Source of the DNA: Pseudoduganella lutea | GTDB lineage: Bacteria > Pseudomonadota > Gammaproteobacteria > Burkholderiales > Burkholderiaceae_D | Length of the DNA stretch: 64,000 nucleotides | Reading direction: 5' to 3' | Assembly: GCF_004209755.1 (NCBI RefSeq) | Contig: NZ_CP035913.1 | Location: 4,340,001-4,404,000, forward strand | In this document: piece after piece, positions 41,665-50,685 of the stretch | Numbering within the stretch: position 1 is the stretch's first letter | Layout of the letters: every line of letters begins with the position of its first letter | Program-made: the position numbers and the translations under genes | Notes under the pieces: model-generated | Seen by the model: only the letters and a program-made list of their open reading frames with translations | What the model was told of the DNA's origin: nothing | Database searches by the model: none

Positions 41665-43434
41665 TCAGGAAAGCGATGCCGTTGCCTTCAGCACTTCTTC
41701 CGCGGTCGTTACGCCTTCAATGATCTTCCAGGCACCGGCAATGCGCAGCGGCTTCATGCCATCGGCGACCGCCTGCCGGCGCAGTGCGGCGATATCGGTT
41801 TCTTCCTGCACCAGATCGTTGAACGCGGCGCTGACGGTCAGCAGTTCATAAATGCCCGTGCGGCCGCGAAAACCCGTCTGCCGGCATTCCGGGCATCCGG
41901 CCGGCCGGTACACCTGCTGCGGTTTCGGCAGGTTCCACGCGCCACCGATGCCTTCCCAGATATCGTCCGCCAGTTCGCCGTCGGGCGTCTTGCATTCGGC
42001 GCACAGCGTGCGCACCAGGCGCTGGGCCATGATGCCGATGATCGTTGCCTCCAGCAGGTAATACGGCACGCCCAGCTCCAGCAGGCGCATCACGGCCGAT
42101 GGCGCATCGTTCGTGTGCAGCGTCGACAGCACCAGGTGGCCTGTCAGCGCGGCCTGGATCGCCATCTCGGCTGTCGCCAGGTCGCGGATCTCGCCGACCA
42201 TGATGATGTCCGGATCCTGCCGCATCAGCGCGCGCACACCGTCGGCGAACGACAGCTCGATGCCGGGCTGTACCTGCATCTGGTTGAACGACGCTTCCAC
42301 CATCTCGATCGGATCTTCCACCGTGCACACATTCACCTCGGACGTGGCCAGCGCCTTCAGCGTGGTGTACAGCGTGGTGGTCTTGCCCGAGCCGGTAGGA
42401 CCGGTAACGAGGATGATGCCGTGCGGCCGCTTCGTCAGCGCATCCCAGCGTGCGGCGTCTTCGGGAGGAAAGCCCAGTTCCGGCAAGGTCTTGACGACGA
42501 CGTCCGGGTCGAAAATACGCATCACGAGCTTCTCGCCGAACGCCGTGGGCAGCGTGGACAGCCGCAGCTCGATTTCCTGGCCGCCAGCAGTGCGCGTCTT
42601 GATGCGGCCATCCTGCGGGCGGCGCTTTTCGATCACGTCCATCCGCCCCAGCAGCTTGATGCGCGCCGTCATCGCGATCATCACCACGGCCGGCACCTGG
42701 TACACCTGGTGCAGCACGCCGTCGATGCGGAAGCGGATGTTGCCGATGTCGCGCTTCGGTTCCAGGTGGATGTCCGAGGCACGTTGCTCGAACGCGTATT
42801 GCCACAGCCAGTCGACGATGTTGATCACATGCTGGTCGTTGGCATCGACCTGCCGGTTGCTCTTGCCCATCTCGACCAGCTGCTCGAAATTGTTGCGCAG
42901 CGCCAGGTCCTGGCCGGTGGACTTGTTGGCATCCCGGATCGACTTCGCTAGGGAAAAGAATTGCGACGTGTACTGGGCGATATCGAGCGGGTTGGCGATC
43001 ACGCGGCGGATGGAGCGACGCGAAATCTTGGCGATTTCCGGCTCCCACTCAAGCGCGAACGGGTCGGCCGTGGCAACCGTCAGGGTATCGGCCGAGATCT
43101 CGACGGGCAGGATGTTGAAGCGCGCGGCGTAGCTGGCCGACATCACGTCCGCCACGCGGGTGAAATCCACCTTCAGCGGATCGATGCGGTACAGCGGCAG
43201 CCGCGCGCGCCCGGCCAGCCATTCGGTCAGCAGGTCCAGCGTCAATTGCCGGTGCGGTGGCTGCGCGGACAGGATCTTGCAATGCGCGACGGCGCACAGC
43301 GGGTGCATCGAGCCCGCGGTATTGCGCAGGATGCCCTGCGCCTGCGCGTACAGTGCCTTGACGCCGGCTTTCTCGACCATGCCGTCGGCAAGGAGCCACG
43401 TAAAGATCTGCTGCAGGTCGAGTGTCCTGGTCAT
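41665..43434 (-). CDS. GspE/PilB-family secretion or pilus ATPase
   Basis: A 589-residue hexameric ATPase. N-terminal N1E/MshEN-like region (about 75-165), then RASDIHLEP (Asp-box) and GVLHQVYQVP. Walker A is GPTGSGKTT at 345-353, the Asp box TVEDPIEMVEASFNQMQV, Walker B DPDIIMVGEIRD, His box GHLVLSTLHTNDA. The zinc tetracysteine is CAEC...CPEC. It powers pseudopilus or pilus assembly or transport. No other type II secretion or pilus gene is nearby, so its partner machine is elsewhere. Start at 43434 follows the upstream gene by 4 bp; the longer frame would overlap that gene. Confidence 0.92.
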   Translation of the reverse strand: MTRTLDLQQIFTWLLADGMVEKAGVKALYAQAQGILRNTAGSMHPLCAVAHCKILSAQPPHRQLTLDLLTEWLAGRARLPLYRIDPLKVDFTRVADVMSASYAARFNILPVEISADTLTVATADPFALEWEPEIAKISRRSIRRVIANPLDIAQYTSQFFSLAKSIRDANKSTGQDLALRNNFEQLVEMGKSNRQVDANDQHVINIVDWLWQYAFEQRASDIHLEPKRDIGNIRFRIDGVLHQVYQVPAVVMIAMTARIKLLGRMDVIEKRRPQDGRIKTRTAGGQEIELRLSTLPTAFGEKLVMRIFDPDVVVKTLPELGFPPEDAARWDALTKRPHGIILVTGPTGSGKTTTLYTTLKALATSEVNVCTVEDPIEMVEASFNQMQVQPGIELSFADGVRALMRQDPDIIMVGEIRDLATAEMAIQAALTGHLVLSTLHTNDAPSAVMRLLELGVPYYLLEATIIGIMAQRLVRTLCAECKTPDGELADDIWEGIGGAWNLPKPQQVYRPAGCPECRQTGFRGRTGIYELLTVSAAFNDLVQEETDIAALRRQAVADGMKPLRIAGAWKIIEGVTTAEEVLKATASLS

Positions 43435-43438
43435 GGTG

Positions 43439-44260
43439 TCAGGTCTTTGTCGTGGCGAGGCCCTTGACCCAGGTTTTCGCCGGCAGCTTCGTCTGCGCGA
43501 GGATTTCCTTTGCGCGCGCTTCCAGGGCCGGGATGTCGAGCGGGCGTGCGCGCTTGAATGCCAGCGCCACGACATTGCCGTCATGGACCTCGGGCAGGCT
43601 GACCACCTGCGGGAAGGCGTCCTTCATCGCCTTCAGGTTCTTTGCATAGCTGGGGTGGTCGCCGAACAGGTTCACGGTCATGATGCCGTCATCTGTCAGG
43701 CACGCCGCGCAGGCGGCATAGAATTCCGCCGAGTCGAGCACCGGTCCGCGCGCGGTGGCGTCGTACAGGTCGACCTGCAATGCATCGAGCGTGTTGTGGT
43801 TGCCAAGGTCGTTGACGAAATCCAGCGCATCCATTTCCAGCACGCGCAGCCGCGCATCGTCCGGCGGCAGCTTGAACATCGACTGGCAGATCGTGATCAC
43901 GTGCGGGTTCAGTTCCACCGCTGTCACCTGCGCCTCGGGGAAAGTGCGGTAGCAGAACTTCGTCAGCGCGGCGGTACCCAGGCCCAGTTGCGCAACCCGC
44001 CGCGGCGCCGCGATCCACAGCATCCACGCCATCATTTGCTGCGCGTATTCCAGCTCCGGCCAGTCCGGCTTGCGGATGCGCATCGCACCCTGCACCCATT
44101 CGGTACCGAAATGCAGGTAACGCACGCCATCCTGCTCGGACAGGGTAACGGGGGCGAATTTGGGTTTATAGGGAGCCAGCTTGCGCGCGGCGGTTTTTGT
44201 CGCCGACCGGGCCGGACGGGACGATTCTTCTTTTTCGATGGATTTACGTTTGATCAGCAT
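43439..44260 (-). CDS. Spermidine-synthase-like methyltransferase-fold protein
   Basis: A 273-residue protein from MLIKRKSIEKEE (an ATG 24 bp upstream, 44284, is also possible). The Rossmann methyltransferase fold of SpeE-like proteins is seen: VRYLHFGTEWVQGAMRI, RVAQLGLGTAALTKFCYR (motif I), VTAVELNPHVITICQSMF, LRVLEMDALDFVNDL and LDALQVDLYD. The paired aspartates of true spermidine synthases are not complete, so the substrate is uncertain. The first 30 residues are Lys/Arg/Ser-rich. Upstream partner of the GspE-like gene in one transcript. Confidence 0.8.
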   Translation of the reverse strand: MLIKRKSIEKEESSRPARSATKTAARKLAPYKPKFAPVTLSEQDGVRYLHFGTEWVQGAMRIRKPDWPELEYAQQMMAWMLWIAAPRRVAQLGLGTAALTKFCYRTFPEAQVTAVELNPHVITICQSMFKLPPDDARLRVLEMDALDFVNDLGNHNTLDALQVDLYDATARGPVLDSAEFYAACAACLTDDGIMTVNLFGDHPSYAKNLKAMKDAFPQVVSLPEVHDGNVVALAFKRARPLDIPALEARAKEILAQTKLPAKTWVKGLATTKT

Positions 44261-44307
44261 GGTGGGATCCAGGTGGGGCCTCATTATCCCGCGCCGCTTT
44301 GCCTGGA

Positions 44308-44342
44308 ATCAAGCACTGTCATCAAGCACTGTCATCAAGCAC
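44308..44342. repeat. 13-bp tandem repeat ATCAAGCACTGTC
   Basis: Two exact units (44308-44320, 44321-44333) and nine bases of a third, in the leader of the spermidine-synthase-like gene. Confidence 0.8.
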
Positions 44343-44426
44343 ACAAATCAGGCGCCGCCGTCATGCACTGCATGGCATGCCTGCGTCAACCCTTCGATCC
44401 AGGCGCGCCAATGCAGGCGTCGGAAT

Positions 44427-44451
44427 AAAAACTGCCGGCCCGGGCCGGCAG
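44427..44451 (-). terminator. Terminator of the glycine-zipper gene
   Basis: Perfect palindrome CTGCCGGCCC/GGGCCGGCAG at 44432-44451, followed on the minus strand by TTTTTA; 20 bp after the stop at 44472. Confidence 0.8.
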
Positions 44452-44471
44452 CTGCATGTTCCGTAAATCGA

Positions 44472-44990
44472 TTACTGGACCGGTTCGACCGATACGCGCA
44501 AGCGTACCCGCTCGCCCGGATCCTGCGACATATAGCTGGTGTAATTGCGGCCACGGTAGTCATACACGACTTCATACCCGGTGGTGCGCGATTCCCAGCT
44601 GTCGACGGTGCGGCACTGTTTCACCGCCTGTTCCTGCACCCCGGCCGGCGCGGCATTCTGGTTGCCGACGCGGTCGCCGACCACGGCGCCGGCAATGGCA
44701 CCGGCGGCGGCGGCGGCCGTGCGGCCGCTGCCGCTGCCCACCTGGCTGCCCAGCAGGGCGCCGGCAATGCCACCAACGATGGAGCCACCCACACCACGCT
44801 GTTGCGGCTGCTGTACCTGCACGTATTCAGTACGGCATTCCTGTTGCGGGCGGTTCACCCGCTCGACCTGCGGCGTTACGCGCACGACACGGCCGTAATC
44901 CTCGAAATCGGCGGCCTGCACGACCGGCAGCGAGCCGAGCAGCGTGGCCGACAATAAAAAATTCAATGGCAACCGGGCTTGCAGTTTCAT
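44472..44990 (-). CDS. Glycine-zipper 2TM outer-membrane-associated protein
   Basis: A 172-residue exported protein (signal MKLQARLPLNFLLSATLLGSLPVVQA). The Gly-zipper is VGGSIVGGIAGALLGSQVGSGSGRTAAAAAGAIAGAVVGDRVG (about 67-108), flanked by a Gln-rich N part with CRTEYVQVQQPQ and a C-terminal beta segment CRTVDSWESRTTGYEVVYDYRGRNYTSYM. This architecture is shared by SlyB/Rick_17kDa-like proteins. Possible structural role in the envelope. Confidence 0.88.
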   Translation of the reverse strand: MKLQARLPLNFLLSATLLGSLPVVQAADFEDYGRVVRVTPQVERVNRPQQECRTEYVQVQQPQQRGVGGSIVGGIAGALLGSQVGSGSGRTAAAAAGAIAGAVVGDRVGNQNAAPAGVQEQAVKQCRTVDSWESRTTGYEVVYDYRGRNYTSYMSQDPGERVRLRVSVEPVQ

Positions 44991-45535
44991 TTGGGGTACC
45001 TCATTGGATGATTGTCTTTATCAGCACAAGACAAGAAATAAGCATTATGCGATTCAATGGTAATGCCGGCGCGCGACTGCAATCTGGGCTTATGGCAACA
45101 AAATGTAACCCGCTAATGGATGGCCCGCGCTAGGACATCAAATCCGCCAAGGTGAAGGATTGTCGGCGAAGCATCTTAAAGGGCCCTGAAGATGACCGCT
45201 TTTTAACAAATCTTGCGCGCGCTGCCACATTAAAGTTGATTCATGCTGTACAACACGTTACCCTTACACTCTAGGGATCGAATTGACGGAGAGAAACGCG
45301 ACTAGCGCTGCCGGTGCAGCGGCATACCGTGGTGACCGACGGGTATCGCATGAGGCCGCACTGAGGCCGCACTCGAGGACGCACCTGAGGCAGGACCTGA
45401 GGCAGCACCTGAGGTCCCGCCGAGGCGCGTTGTAAAGTGCCTCATGAAGTGTCCCATCGAGTCGCGCCGCATGCCTTGTATAGGTGCCTTCAATATAAAA
45501 CACATACCGTACAACAGGTCGATTTTGAGGGAAAA
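44991..45535. other. Long intergenic region upstream of the barstar-like gene
   Basis: A 545-bp stretch with no convincing gene. It is AT-rich at 45040-45260, unlike its neighbours, and contains a weak promoter-like pair (TTGATT at 45236, TACCCT at 45259). The 3' part holds a 12-bp minisatellite at 45351-45425. Short minus-strand frames across it are low-complexity products of the repeat. Confidence 0.5.
45351..45425. repeat. Degenerate 12-bp minisatellite (CCTGAGGCAGCA-like)
   Basis: About six units of 11-12 bp built on CTGAGG(C/T)(C/A)GCA: CTGAGGCCGCA, CTCGAGGACGCA, CCTGAGGCAGGA, CCTGAGGCAGCA, CCTGAGGTCCCG. Confidence 0.65.
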
Positions 45536-45934
45536 ATGAGTTTGTTCTTAACCGTGCCGCCCAACCTCGTTCAGTCCATCAGGGCATTCCGGATCGCTGA
45601 ACTGCAAGAGGAGGCCGGCCGCCTGGGCCAGCATTTTCTGTATGCGCATTGCCATGCCGGCCTGACGAAGCAGCAAGTGCTGGGCATCATTGCCGAATCA
45701 TTCAGGTTCCCCAAGCCCTGCGGCAAGAATTTCGATGCGTTGCGCACCACGCTGACGGAAACGCTGGCGGCGGCCGGCGAGCAACCCGGTTTCGTGATCG
45801 TGCTCGAACAACTGCCCAATACCCAGAAATTCGACCGCGAAGCACGCGAAACGCTGCTCGACGTGTTCCGCGATTCCTCCGATTGGTGGGCTGAAAAGAA
45901 AGTGCCGTTCCGCGTCTTTTATTCGTTCGAATAA
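45536..45934 (+). CDS. Barstar-family protein (ribonuclease inhibitor-like)
   Basis: A 132-residue cytoplasmic protein. The barstar pattern is visible: HFLYAHCHAGLTKQQVLGIIAESFRFPKPCGKNFDALRTTLTETL, with the FPxxxGxNxDAL segment that forms the inhibitor core, and LEQLPNTQKFDREARETLLDVFRDSSDWW. It should bind a barnase-type RNase, but none is encoded on either side, so it may be an orphan antitoxin or have another partner. Start at 45536 follows GAGGGAAAAA. Upstream AT-rich DNA suggests horizontal origin of the flank. Confidence 0.88.
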   Translation: MSLFLTVPPNLVQSIRAFRIAELQEEAGRLGQHFLYAHCHAGLTKQQVLGIIAESFRFPKPCGKNFDALRTTLTETLAAAGEQPGFVIVLEQLPNTQKFDREARETLLDVFRDSSDWWAEKKVPFRVFYSFE

Positions 45935-46001
45935 GGCCTGCCGCCATGCCGTGGGCTGCCGGCCGTTGGTCCGCCCGGCGGCACCGGGTACAATGTCGGC
46001 C

Positions 46002-46625
46002 ATGAAAAATATCGTCATCCTCATTTCGGGCCGCGGCAGCAATATGGAAGCCGTGGTCCGCGCCGCCGAAGCGGAGCAGTGGCCGGCGCGGATCGCCGCC
46101 GTCATCAGCAACCGTGCCGATGCCAAGGGCCTGGAATTCGCCGCGGCGCGCGGCATCCCGACTGCCGTGGTGCCGAACAAGGAATACCCGAGCCGTGAAG
46201 CATTCGATGCCGCGCTGCAGACCGTGATCGACGGCTTCGCGCCGGATCTCGTGGTGCTGGCGGGCTTCATGCGCATTCTCACGCCCGCTTTCGTGGAGCA
46301 CTACAGCGGCCGGATGCTGAACATCCATCCCTCGCTGCTGCCGCTGTTCCCCGGCCTGCACACGCACGAGGCGGCGCTGGCCGCCGGCCATGCCGAACAT
46401 GGCGCCACCGTGCATTTCGTGACGGCGGAGCTGGACCATGGCCCGGTGGTGGATCAGGTAGCGGTACCGATCCTGCCGGGCGATACGCCGGACACCCTGT
46501 CGGCGCGCCTGCTGGTGCAGGAACATGTGCTGTATCCGCGCGCCATCCGCTGGTTCATCGAAGATAAACTGACCGTCGAGAACGGCCAGGTCATTACCCC
46601 GCACAATTCGCGCCCCGCGAACTAA
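46002..46625 (+). CDS. purN: Phosphoribosylglycinamide formyltransferase
   Basis: A 207-residue GART that transfers a formyl group from 10-formyl-THF to GAR in purine synthesis. ILISGRGSNMEAVV is the phosphate-binding N-terminus, VLAGFMRILTPAFV the folate site, and the catalytic Asn-His-Asp are in MLNIHPSLLPLFPGLHTH and ELDHGPVVDQ. Length matches the family. Start at 46002 (MKNIVILIS); an upstream ATG at 45951 is not needed. It heads a likely operon with the methyltransferase and MscS genes (18-bp and -1-bp gaps). Confidence 0.97.
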   Translation: MKNIVILISGRGSNMEAVVRAAEAEQWPARIAAVISNRADAKGLEFAAARGIPTAVVPNKEYPSREAFDAALQTVIDGFAPDLVVLAGFMRILTPAFVEHYSGRMLNIHPSLLPLFPGLHTHEAALAAGHAEHGATVHFVTAELDHGPVVDQVAVPILPGDTPDTLSARLLVQEHVLYPRAIRWFIEDKLTVENGQVITPHNSRPAN

Positions 46626-46643
46626 TTCATCACCAGGATTCCC

Positions 46644-47963
46644 ATGAGATTGCCACCAGCAGTACTCGCCAGCGCCGAAGAAGTGCTGCGCGAGATCTTG
46701 CGCTTTACCGCGCCGGCCGACACCACGTTGTCGCGCTACTTCAAGGACCACCCCCGCCTCGGCGGCCGCGAGCGCGGTGCCATCGCCGAATGCATTTATG
46801 CGGTGCTCCGCAACAAGAATTTCTTCACGGAGTTTTCCGAGCCGAACGGCGGCGCGACCATGCGCCGCCTGACGTTGCTGGGCCTGGCCGATGCCGTCGG
46901 CATCGACGCGCTGCCCGGCCTGTCGGAGGAAGAGGTCGAGTGGCTGACGCGGATGAGGGACATCGACCGCTCGCTGCTGCACAAGTCGCTGCGCACCAAT
47001 ATGCCGAAATGGCTGTGGGAAAAGCTTGCCGAGCAATACGGTGAAGAAGAAGCGCTGCAGCTTGCCGATGCGCTGAATGCGCCCGCGCCGCTGGACCTGC
47101 GCGTGAACGCGCTGAAGGCAGACCGCGACAAGGTCATCGAGCAACTGGCCCAGGCACCGATCGTCGCCACGGCCACGCCATTCGCGCCGCTGGGCCTGCG
47201 CGTGCTGAAAAAGCCGCAACTGCAGAATCTGCCGCTGTTCAAGGAAGGCGCGATCGAAGTGCAGGACGAAGGCAGCCAGGTGCTGGCCCAGATCCTGGGC
47301 GCGCGCCGCGGCGAGATGGTGGTGGACTTTTGCGCCGGTGCCGGCGGCAAGACGCTGGCACTGGGCGCGCAGATGCGCAACACCGGCCGCCTCTATGCGT
47401 TCGACGTTTCCGAAAAGCGCCTGGCCAAGCTGAAGCCGCGGTTGGCGCGCTCGGGCCTGTCGAACGTGCATCCGGTGGCCATCGCGCATGAACGCGATGC
47501 CAAGATCAAGCGCCTGACCGGCAAGATCGACCGCGTGCTGGTCGATGCGCCATGCTCCGGCATGGGCACGCTGCGCCGCAACCCGGACGTGAAGTGGCGC
47601 CAGCCGGTGGAGGCGATCGCCGAGATGCACGCCAAGCAGGTATCGATCCTGGACGGCGCCGCCCGCCTGGTAAAGAGCGGCGGCCGCCTCGTGTACGCCA
47701 CGTGCAGCCTGCTGAACGAAGAGAATGACGCGGTGGCGGAACAGTTCATCGCCAACCATCCGGATTTCCAGCTGGTGCCGATGAGCCAGGTACTGGCCGA
47801 ACAGAAGATCGACCTGGAAATGGGCGACTACCTGAAGCTGCTGCCGCACCGGCACCAGACCGATGGCTTCTTTGCCGCCGTGTTCGAGCGCAAGCCGATG
47901 GCCAAGGCGGCGCCGGCTGACGAGCCTTCCGAAGACGAGGCCGGGTCCAAGGCCGAAGACTGA
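46644..47963 (+). CDS. RsmB/NOP-family RNA cytosine-C5 methyltransferase
   Basis: A 439-residue SAM-dependent enzyme. The N-terminal helical domain is followed by the catalytic domain: VQDEGSQVLAQIL, VVDFCAGAGGKTLALGAQM (motif I), YAFDVSEKRLAKLKPRL, VLVDAPCSGMGTLRRNPDVKWR (motif IV with one catalytic Cys) and RLVYATCSLLNEEN (motif VI with the nucleophile Cys). It probably makes m5C in rRNA or tRNA. The C-terminus has an acidic tail. It shares the TGATG overlap with the next gene. Confidence 0.93.
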   Translation: MRLPPAVLASAEEVLREILRFTAPADTTLSRYFKDHPRLGGRERGAIAECIYAVLRNKNFFTEFSEPNGGATMRRLTLLGLADAVGIDALPGLSEEEVEWLTRMRDIDRSLLHKSLRTNMPKWLWEKLAEQYGEEEALQLADALNAPAPLDLRVNALKADRDKVIEQLAQAPIVATATPFAPLGLRVLKKPQLQNLPLFKEGAIEVQDEGSQVLAQILGARRGEMVVDFCAGAGGKTLALGAQMRNTGRLYAFDVSEKRLAKLKPRLARSGLSNVHPVAIAHERDAKIKRLTGKIDRVLVDAPCSGMGTLRRNPDVKWRQPVEAIAEMHAKQVSILDGAARLVKSGGRLVYATCSLLNEENDAVAEQFIANHPDFQLVPMSQVLAEQKIDLEMGDYLKLLPHRHQTDGFFAAVFERKPMAKAAPADEPSEDEAGSKAED

Positions 47964-49291
47964 TGAAGCAGATCCCGCTGTCGGCATTATGGAACGACCT
48001 GCTGGGCGACCTGCGCGATCCGGGCCTGATGTGGCAGCTGGGAGCGCTGGTCCTGTCCGTGACACTGGGCTGGACATTGTCGCGCATGGCGCTGTCCCGG
48101 ATCGGGCGGCGCGAAGACCGCGGCACCATGGCCCGGTTCGGCGTCGAAGGCTTTGCCCGCGTAATCGGGCCGCTGGCGATCGTCTGCCTGCTGTGGCTGT
48201 CGCAGATCGTGCTGTCACGCTGGTATCATGTCAACCTGCTGAAGGTCGCGCTGCCCATCTGGGGCTCGCTGGCCGTGATCCGCCTCACGTTCTACTTGTT
48301 GCGGCGGGTCTTTGCGCGCCGTGGCGAGATCGGCGCGGCGATGCTGACGTTCGAAAAGATCTTCCAGTTGCTGGTCTGGATAGCGTTCGCGCTGTACATC
48401 ACCGGCTATTGGGACGACATCTACCGCTATCTCGACAATATGACGCTGCACCTTGGCAAGAACAAGGTGACGGCGGCAGAGATCCTGCAGGGGCTCGTGT
48501 CGGTGGTGGTCACGCTGGTGCTGGCGATGTGGGCCGGTGCCGCGATGGAAGAGCGGCTGATGGGCGTGGAAACGCTCAATTCGAACGTGCGGGTGGTGCT
48601 GGCGCGGATCGGGCGGGCGCTGCTGATCGTGTTCGCCGTGCTGTTCAGCCTGAACCTGGTGGGGATCGATCTCACCGTGCTGTCCGTGTTTGGCGGCGCG
48701 CTGGGTGTCGGTCTCGGTCTTGGGCTGCAGAAGATCGCCAGCAACTACATTTCCGGCTTCATCATCCTGCTGGATCGCAGCCTGCAGATCGGCGACATGA
48801 TCACCGTGGACAAATGGAGCGGCCGCGTGGCGCGGATCAACACACGCTATACGATCCTGCAAGGGCTCGACGGGGTGGAATCGATCGTGCCGAACGAAAT
48901 GTTCGTGTCGAGCCCGGTGCAGAACACCACGTTGACGAACAAGGAAGTATGGCTCAGCACCAAAGTGTTCGTTTCCTACGATACCGACCTCGATTTCGCG
49001 CTGGGTTTGCTGGAAAAAGCGGCCGCTTCCGTGCCACGCGTATTGCAATCGAAACCGCCGGGCGCCTCGCTGCTCAATTTCGGCGCCGATGGGCTGGAAT
49101 TGCAGGTGGGGTTCTGGATCGGCGACCCGGAAAAGGGGCGCGGCGGCGTTACGTCCGACGTCAACCGGGCGATCTGGAAAGCGCTGAAGGAGCACGAAGT
49201 GCTGGTGCCGTATCCGGCACGCGAGATGCGCATTATCGGAGCGTCAACGGTTTCCGGGCAGGATCTGGGAATACCACAGGAAACGGCGTGA
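47963..49291 (+). CDS. MscS-family mechanosensitive channel
   Basis: A 442-residue membrane protein with several N-terminal hydrophobic segments and the MscS core: GIDLTVLSVFGGALGVGLGLGLQKIASNYISGFIILLDRSLQIGDMITV (pore helix with Gly/Ala packing, then the first beta domain), GRVARINTRYTILQGLDGVESIVPNEMF. The soluble C-terminal cage follows. Its ATG overlaps the stop of the methyltransferase gene by one base, so it is translationally coupled. Relieves hypo-osmotic shock; family inference. Confidence 0.92.
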   Translation: MKQIPLSALWNDLLGDLRDPGLMWQLGALVLSVTLGWTLSRMALSRIGRREDRGTMARFGVEGFARVIGPLAIVCLLWLSQIVLSRWYHVNLLKVALPIWGSLAVIRLTFYLLRRVFARRGEIGAAMLTFEKIFQLLVWIAFALYITGYWDDIYRYLDNMTLHLGKNKVTAAEILQGLVSVVVTLVLAMWAGAAMEERLMGVETLNSNVRVVLARIGRALLIVFAVLFSLNLVGIDLTVLSVFGGALGVGLGLGLQKIASNYISGFIILLDRSLQIGDMITVDKWSGRVARINTRYTILQGLDGVESIVPNEMFVSSPVQNTTLTNKEVWLSTKVFVSYDTDLDFALGLLEKAAASVPRVLQSKPPGASLLNFGADGLELQVGFWIGDPEKGRGGVTSDVNRAIWKALKEHEVLVPYPAREMRIIGASTVSGQDLGIPQETA

Positions 49292-49407
49292 CGGTACGGA
49301 ATCGTTGTGCCTGTCCCGGACGAATGCGCGTACAATTGACGGTAACGTCTGCTGGCGTTGCGCAAGATTTCCGCGCGCCTGGAAATCATTTATTGGATGG
49401 ATAAAGC

Positions 49408-50598
49408 TTGAACGCTGTTTTGGACTTCCTGACGCATGGCATTACTGGTCTGTCTAACTGGCAAACCGTCATCTATACGCTGATCGTCACACACATCACG
49501 ATCGCGGCCGTCACGATCTACCTGCACCGGCACCAGGCGCACCGCGCGCTGGAGCTGCATGCGATCCCGAGTCATTTCTTCCGCTTCTGGCTGTGGCTGA
49601 CCACGGGCCAGGTCACGAAGGAATGGGCAGCCGTGCACCGCAAGCACCATGCCAAATGCGATACCGAAGAAGATCCGCACAGCCCCGTTACGCGCGGCAT
49701 CAAGAAGGTGTTCTGGGAAGGCGCCGAACTGTACCGCGCTGAAACGAAGAACAAGGAAACGCTGAACAAGTACGGCCACGGCACGCCGGACGACTGGATC
49801 GAGCGCAACCTGTACACGAAATACAGCTGGCAGGGCGTGGCACTGCTGCTGATCCTGAACGTCACGCTGTTTGGTGCCAAGGGCCTCACGGTCTGGGCCG
49901 TGCAGATGCTGTGGATCCCGATCACGGCCGCCGGCATCATCAATGGCATCGGCCATTACTGGGGTTACCGCAACTTCGACTGTTCGGATGCCGCCACCAA
50001 CATCATTCCTTGGGGCATCATCATTGGCGGCGAGGAGTTGCATAACAACCACCACACGTATGCCACGTCGGCCAAGCTGTCGTCCAAGTGGTATGAGTTC
50101 GACATCGGCTGGGCTTATATCCGCATGATGGAAATGGTGGGCCTGGCAAAGGTGAAGAAGCTGCCGCCGAAGCCGAAGTTTGCCACCGCCAAACTGCAGG
50201 CCGATATCGAAACGCTGCAGGCCGTGATCGCCAACCGCTATGACGTAATGGCCAAATATGCCAAGTCCGTCAAGCACGCGTGGGACGAGGAAGTGGAACA
50301 CCTGAAGCACAAGCCCCAGCTGGAATCCAGCTTCCTGAAGTCCGCCCGCAAGCTGATGCAGCGCGAGCCGGCCAAGCTGGAAGCGGCGCAGAAAGAACAC
50401 TTGAGCGAGCTGTTCCAGCATAGCAAGGCGCTCGAGACCATGCACAATATGCGCGTGGAACTGGGCGTGATCTGGGAGCGTTCGCACTTCACCCGCGAAG
50501 AGCTGGTGCACAAGCTGCAGGACTGGTGCCAGCGCGCCGAAGCTTCCGGCATCAAGGCACTGCAAGAGTTCTCCCTGCGCCTGCGCAGCTACGCCTGA
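49408..50598 (+). CDS. Membrane fatty-acid desaturase (delta-9 type)
   Basis: A 396-residue protein with the three histidine clusters HRHQAHR, HRKHHAK and HNNHHTY that bind the di-iron centre, and four hydrophobic segments. It resembles acyl-CoA/acyl-lipid delta-9 desaturases. Residues about 255-396 are a Lys/Glu/Ala-rich helical extension after the catalytic core. The start codon is TTG (49408); the nearest ATG (49397) is out of frame. Followed by a good terminator. Confidence 0.88.
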   Translation: MNAVLDFLTHGITGLSNWQTVIYTLIVTHITIAAVTIYLHRHQAHRALELHAIPSHFFRFWLWLTTGQVTKEWAAVHRKHHAKCDTEEDPHSPVTRGIKKVFWEGAELYRAETKNKETLNKYGHGTPDDWIERNLYTKYSWQGVALLLILNVTLFGAKGLTVWAVQMLWIPITAAGIINGIGHYWGYRNFDCSDAATNIIPWGIIIGGEELHNNHHTYATSAKLSSKWYEFDIGWAYIRMMEMVGLAKVKKLPPKPKFATAKLQADIETLQAVIANRYDVMAKYAKSVKHAWDEEVEHLKHKPQLESSFLKSARKLMQREPAKLEAAQKEHLSELFQHSKALETMHNMRVELGVIWERSHFTREELVHKLQDWCQRAEASGIKALQEFSLRLRSYA

Positions 50599-50615
50599 TT
50601 CGTCAAAGCGTCATC

Positions 50616-50642
50616 AAAACGGCCCTGCGGGGCCGTTTTTTA
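50616..50642 (+). terminator. Terminator of the desaturase gene
   Basis: Stem ACGGCCC/GGGCCGT with TGCG loop and T-run, about 20 bp after the stop. Confidence 0.9.
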
Positions 50643-50672
50643 TTGCCTGCTCTCACACTGTTGCCAAAATTC

Positions 50673-50685
50673 GGGGACAGTCCCC
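50673..50685. repeat. Isolated REP GGGGACAGTCCCC
   Basis: 4-bp arms around ACAGT; same core as 12221-12233. Confidence 0.7.

Noticed and set aside
45264..45503. Short minus-strand Cys/Arg-rich frame in the minisatellite region
   Set aside because: Its composition follows from the 12-bp repeat and it has no ribosome site.
45702..48218. An 838-codon minus frame opposite purN and the RNA methyltransferase
   Set aside because: Shadow frame; the plus-strand genes carry full catalytic motifs.
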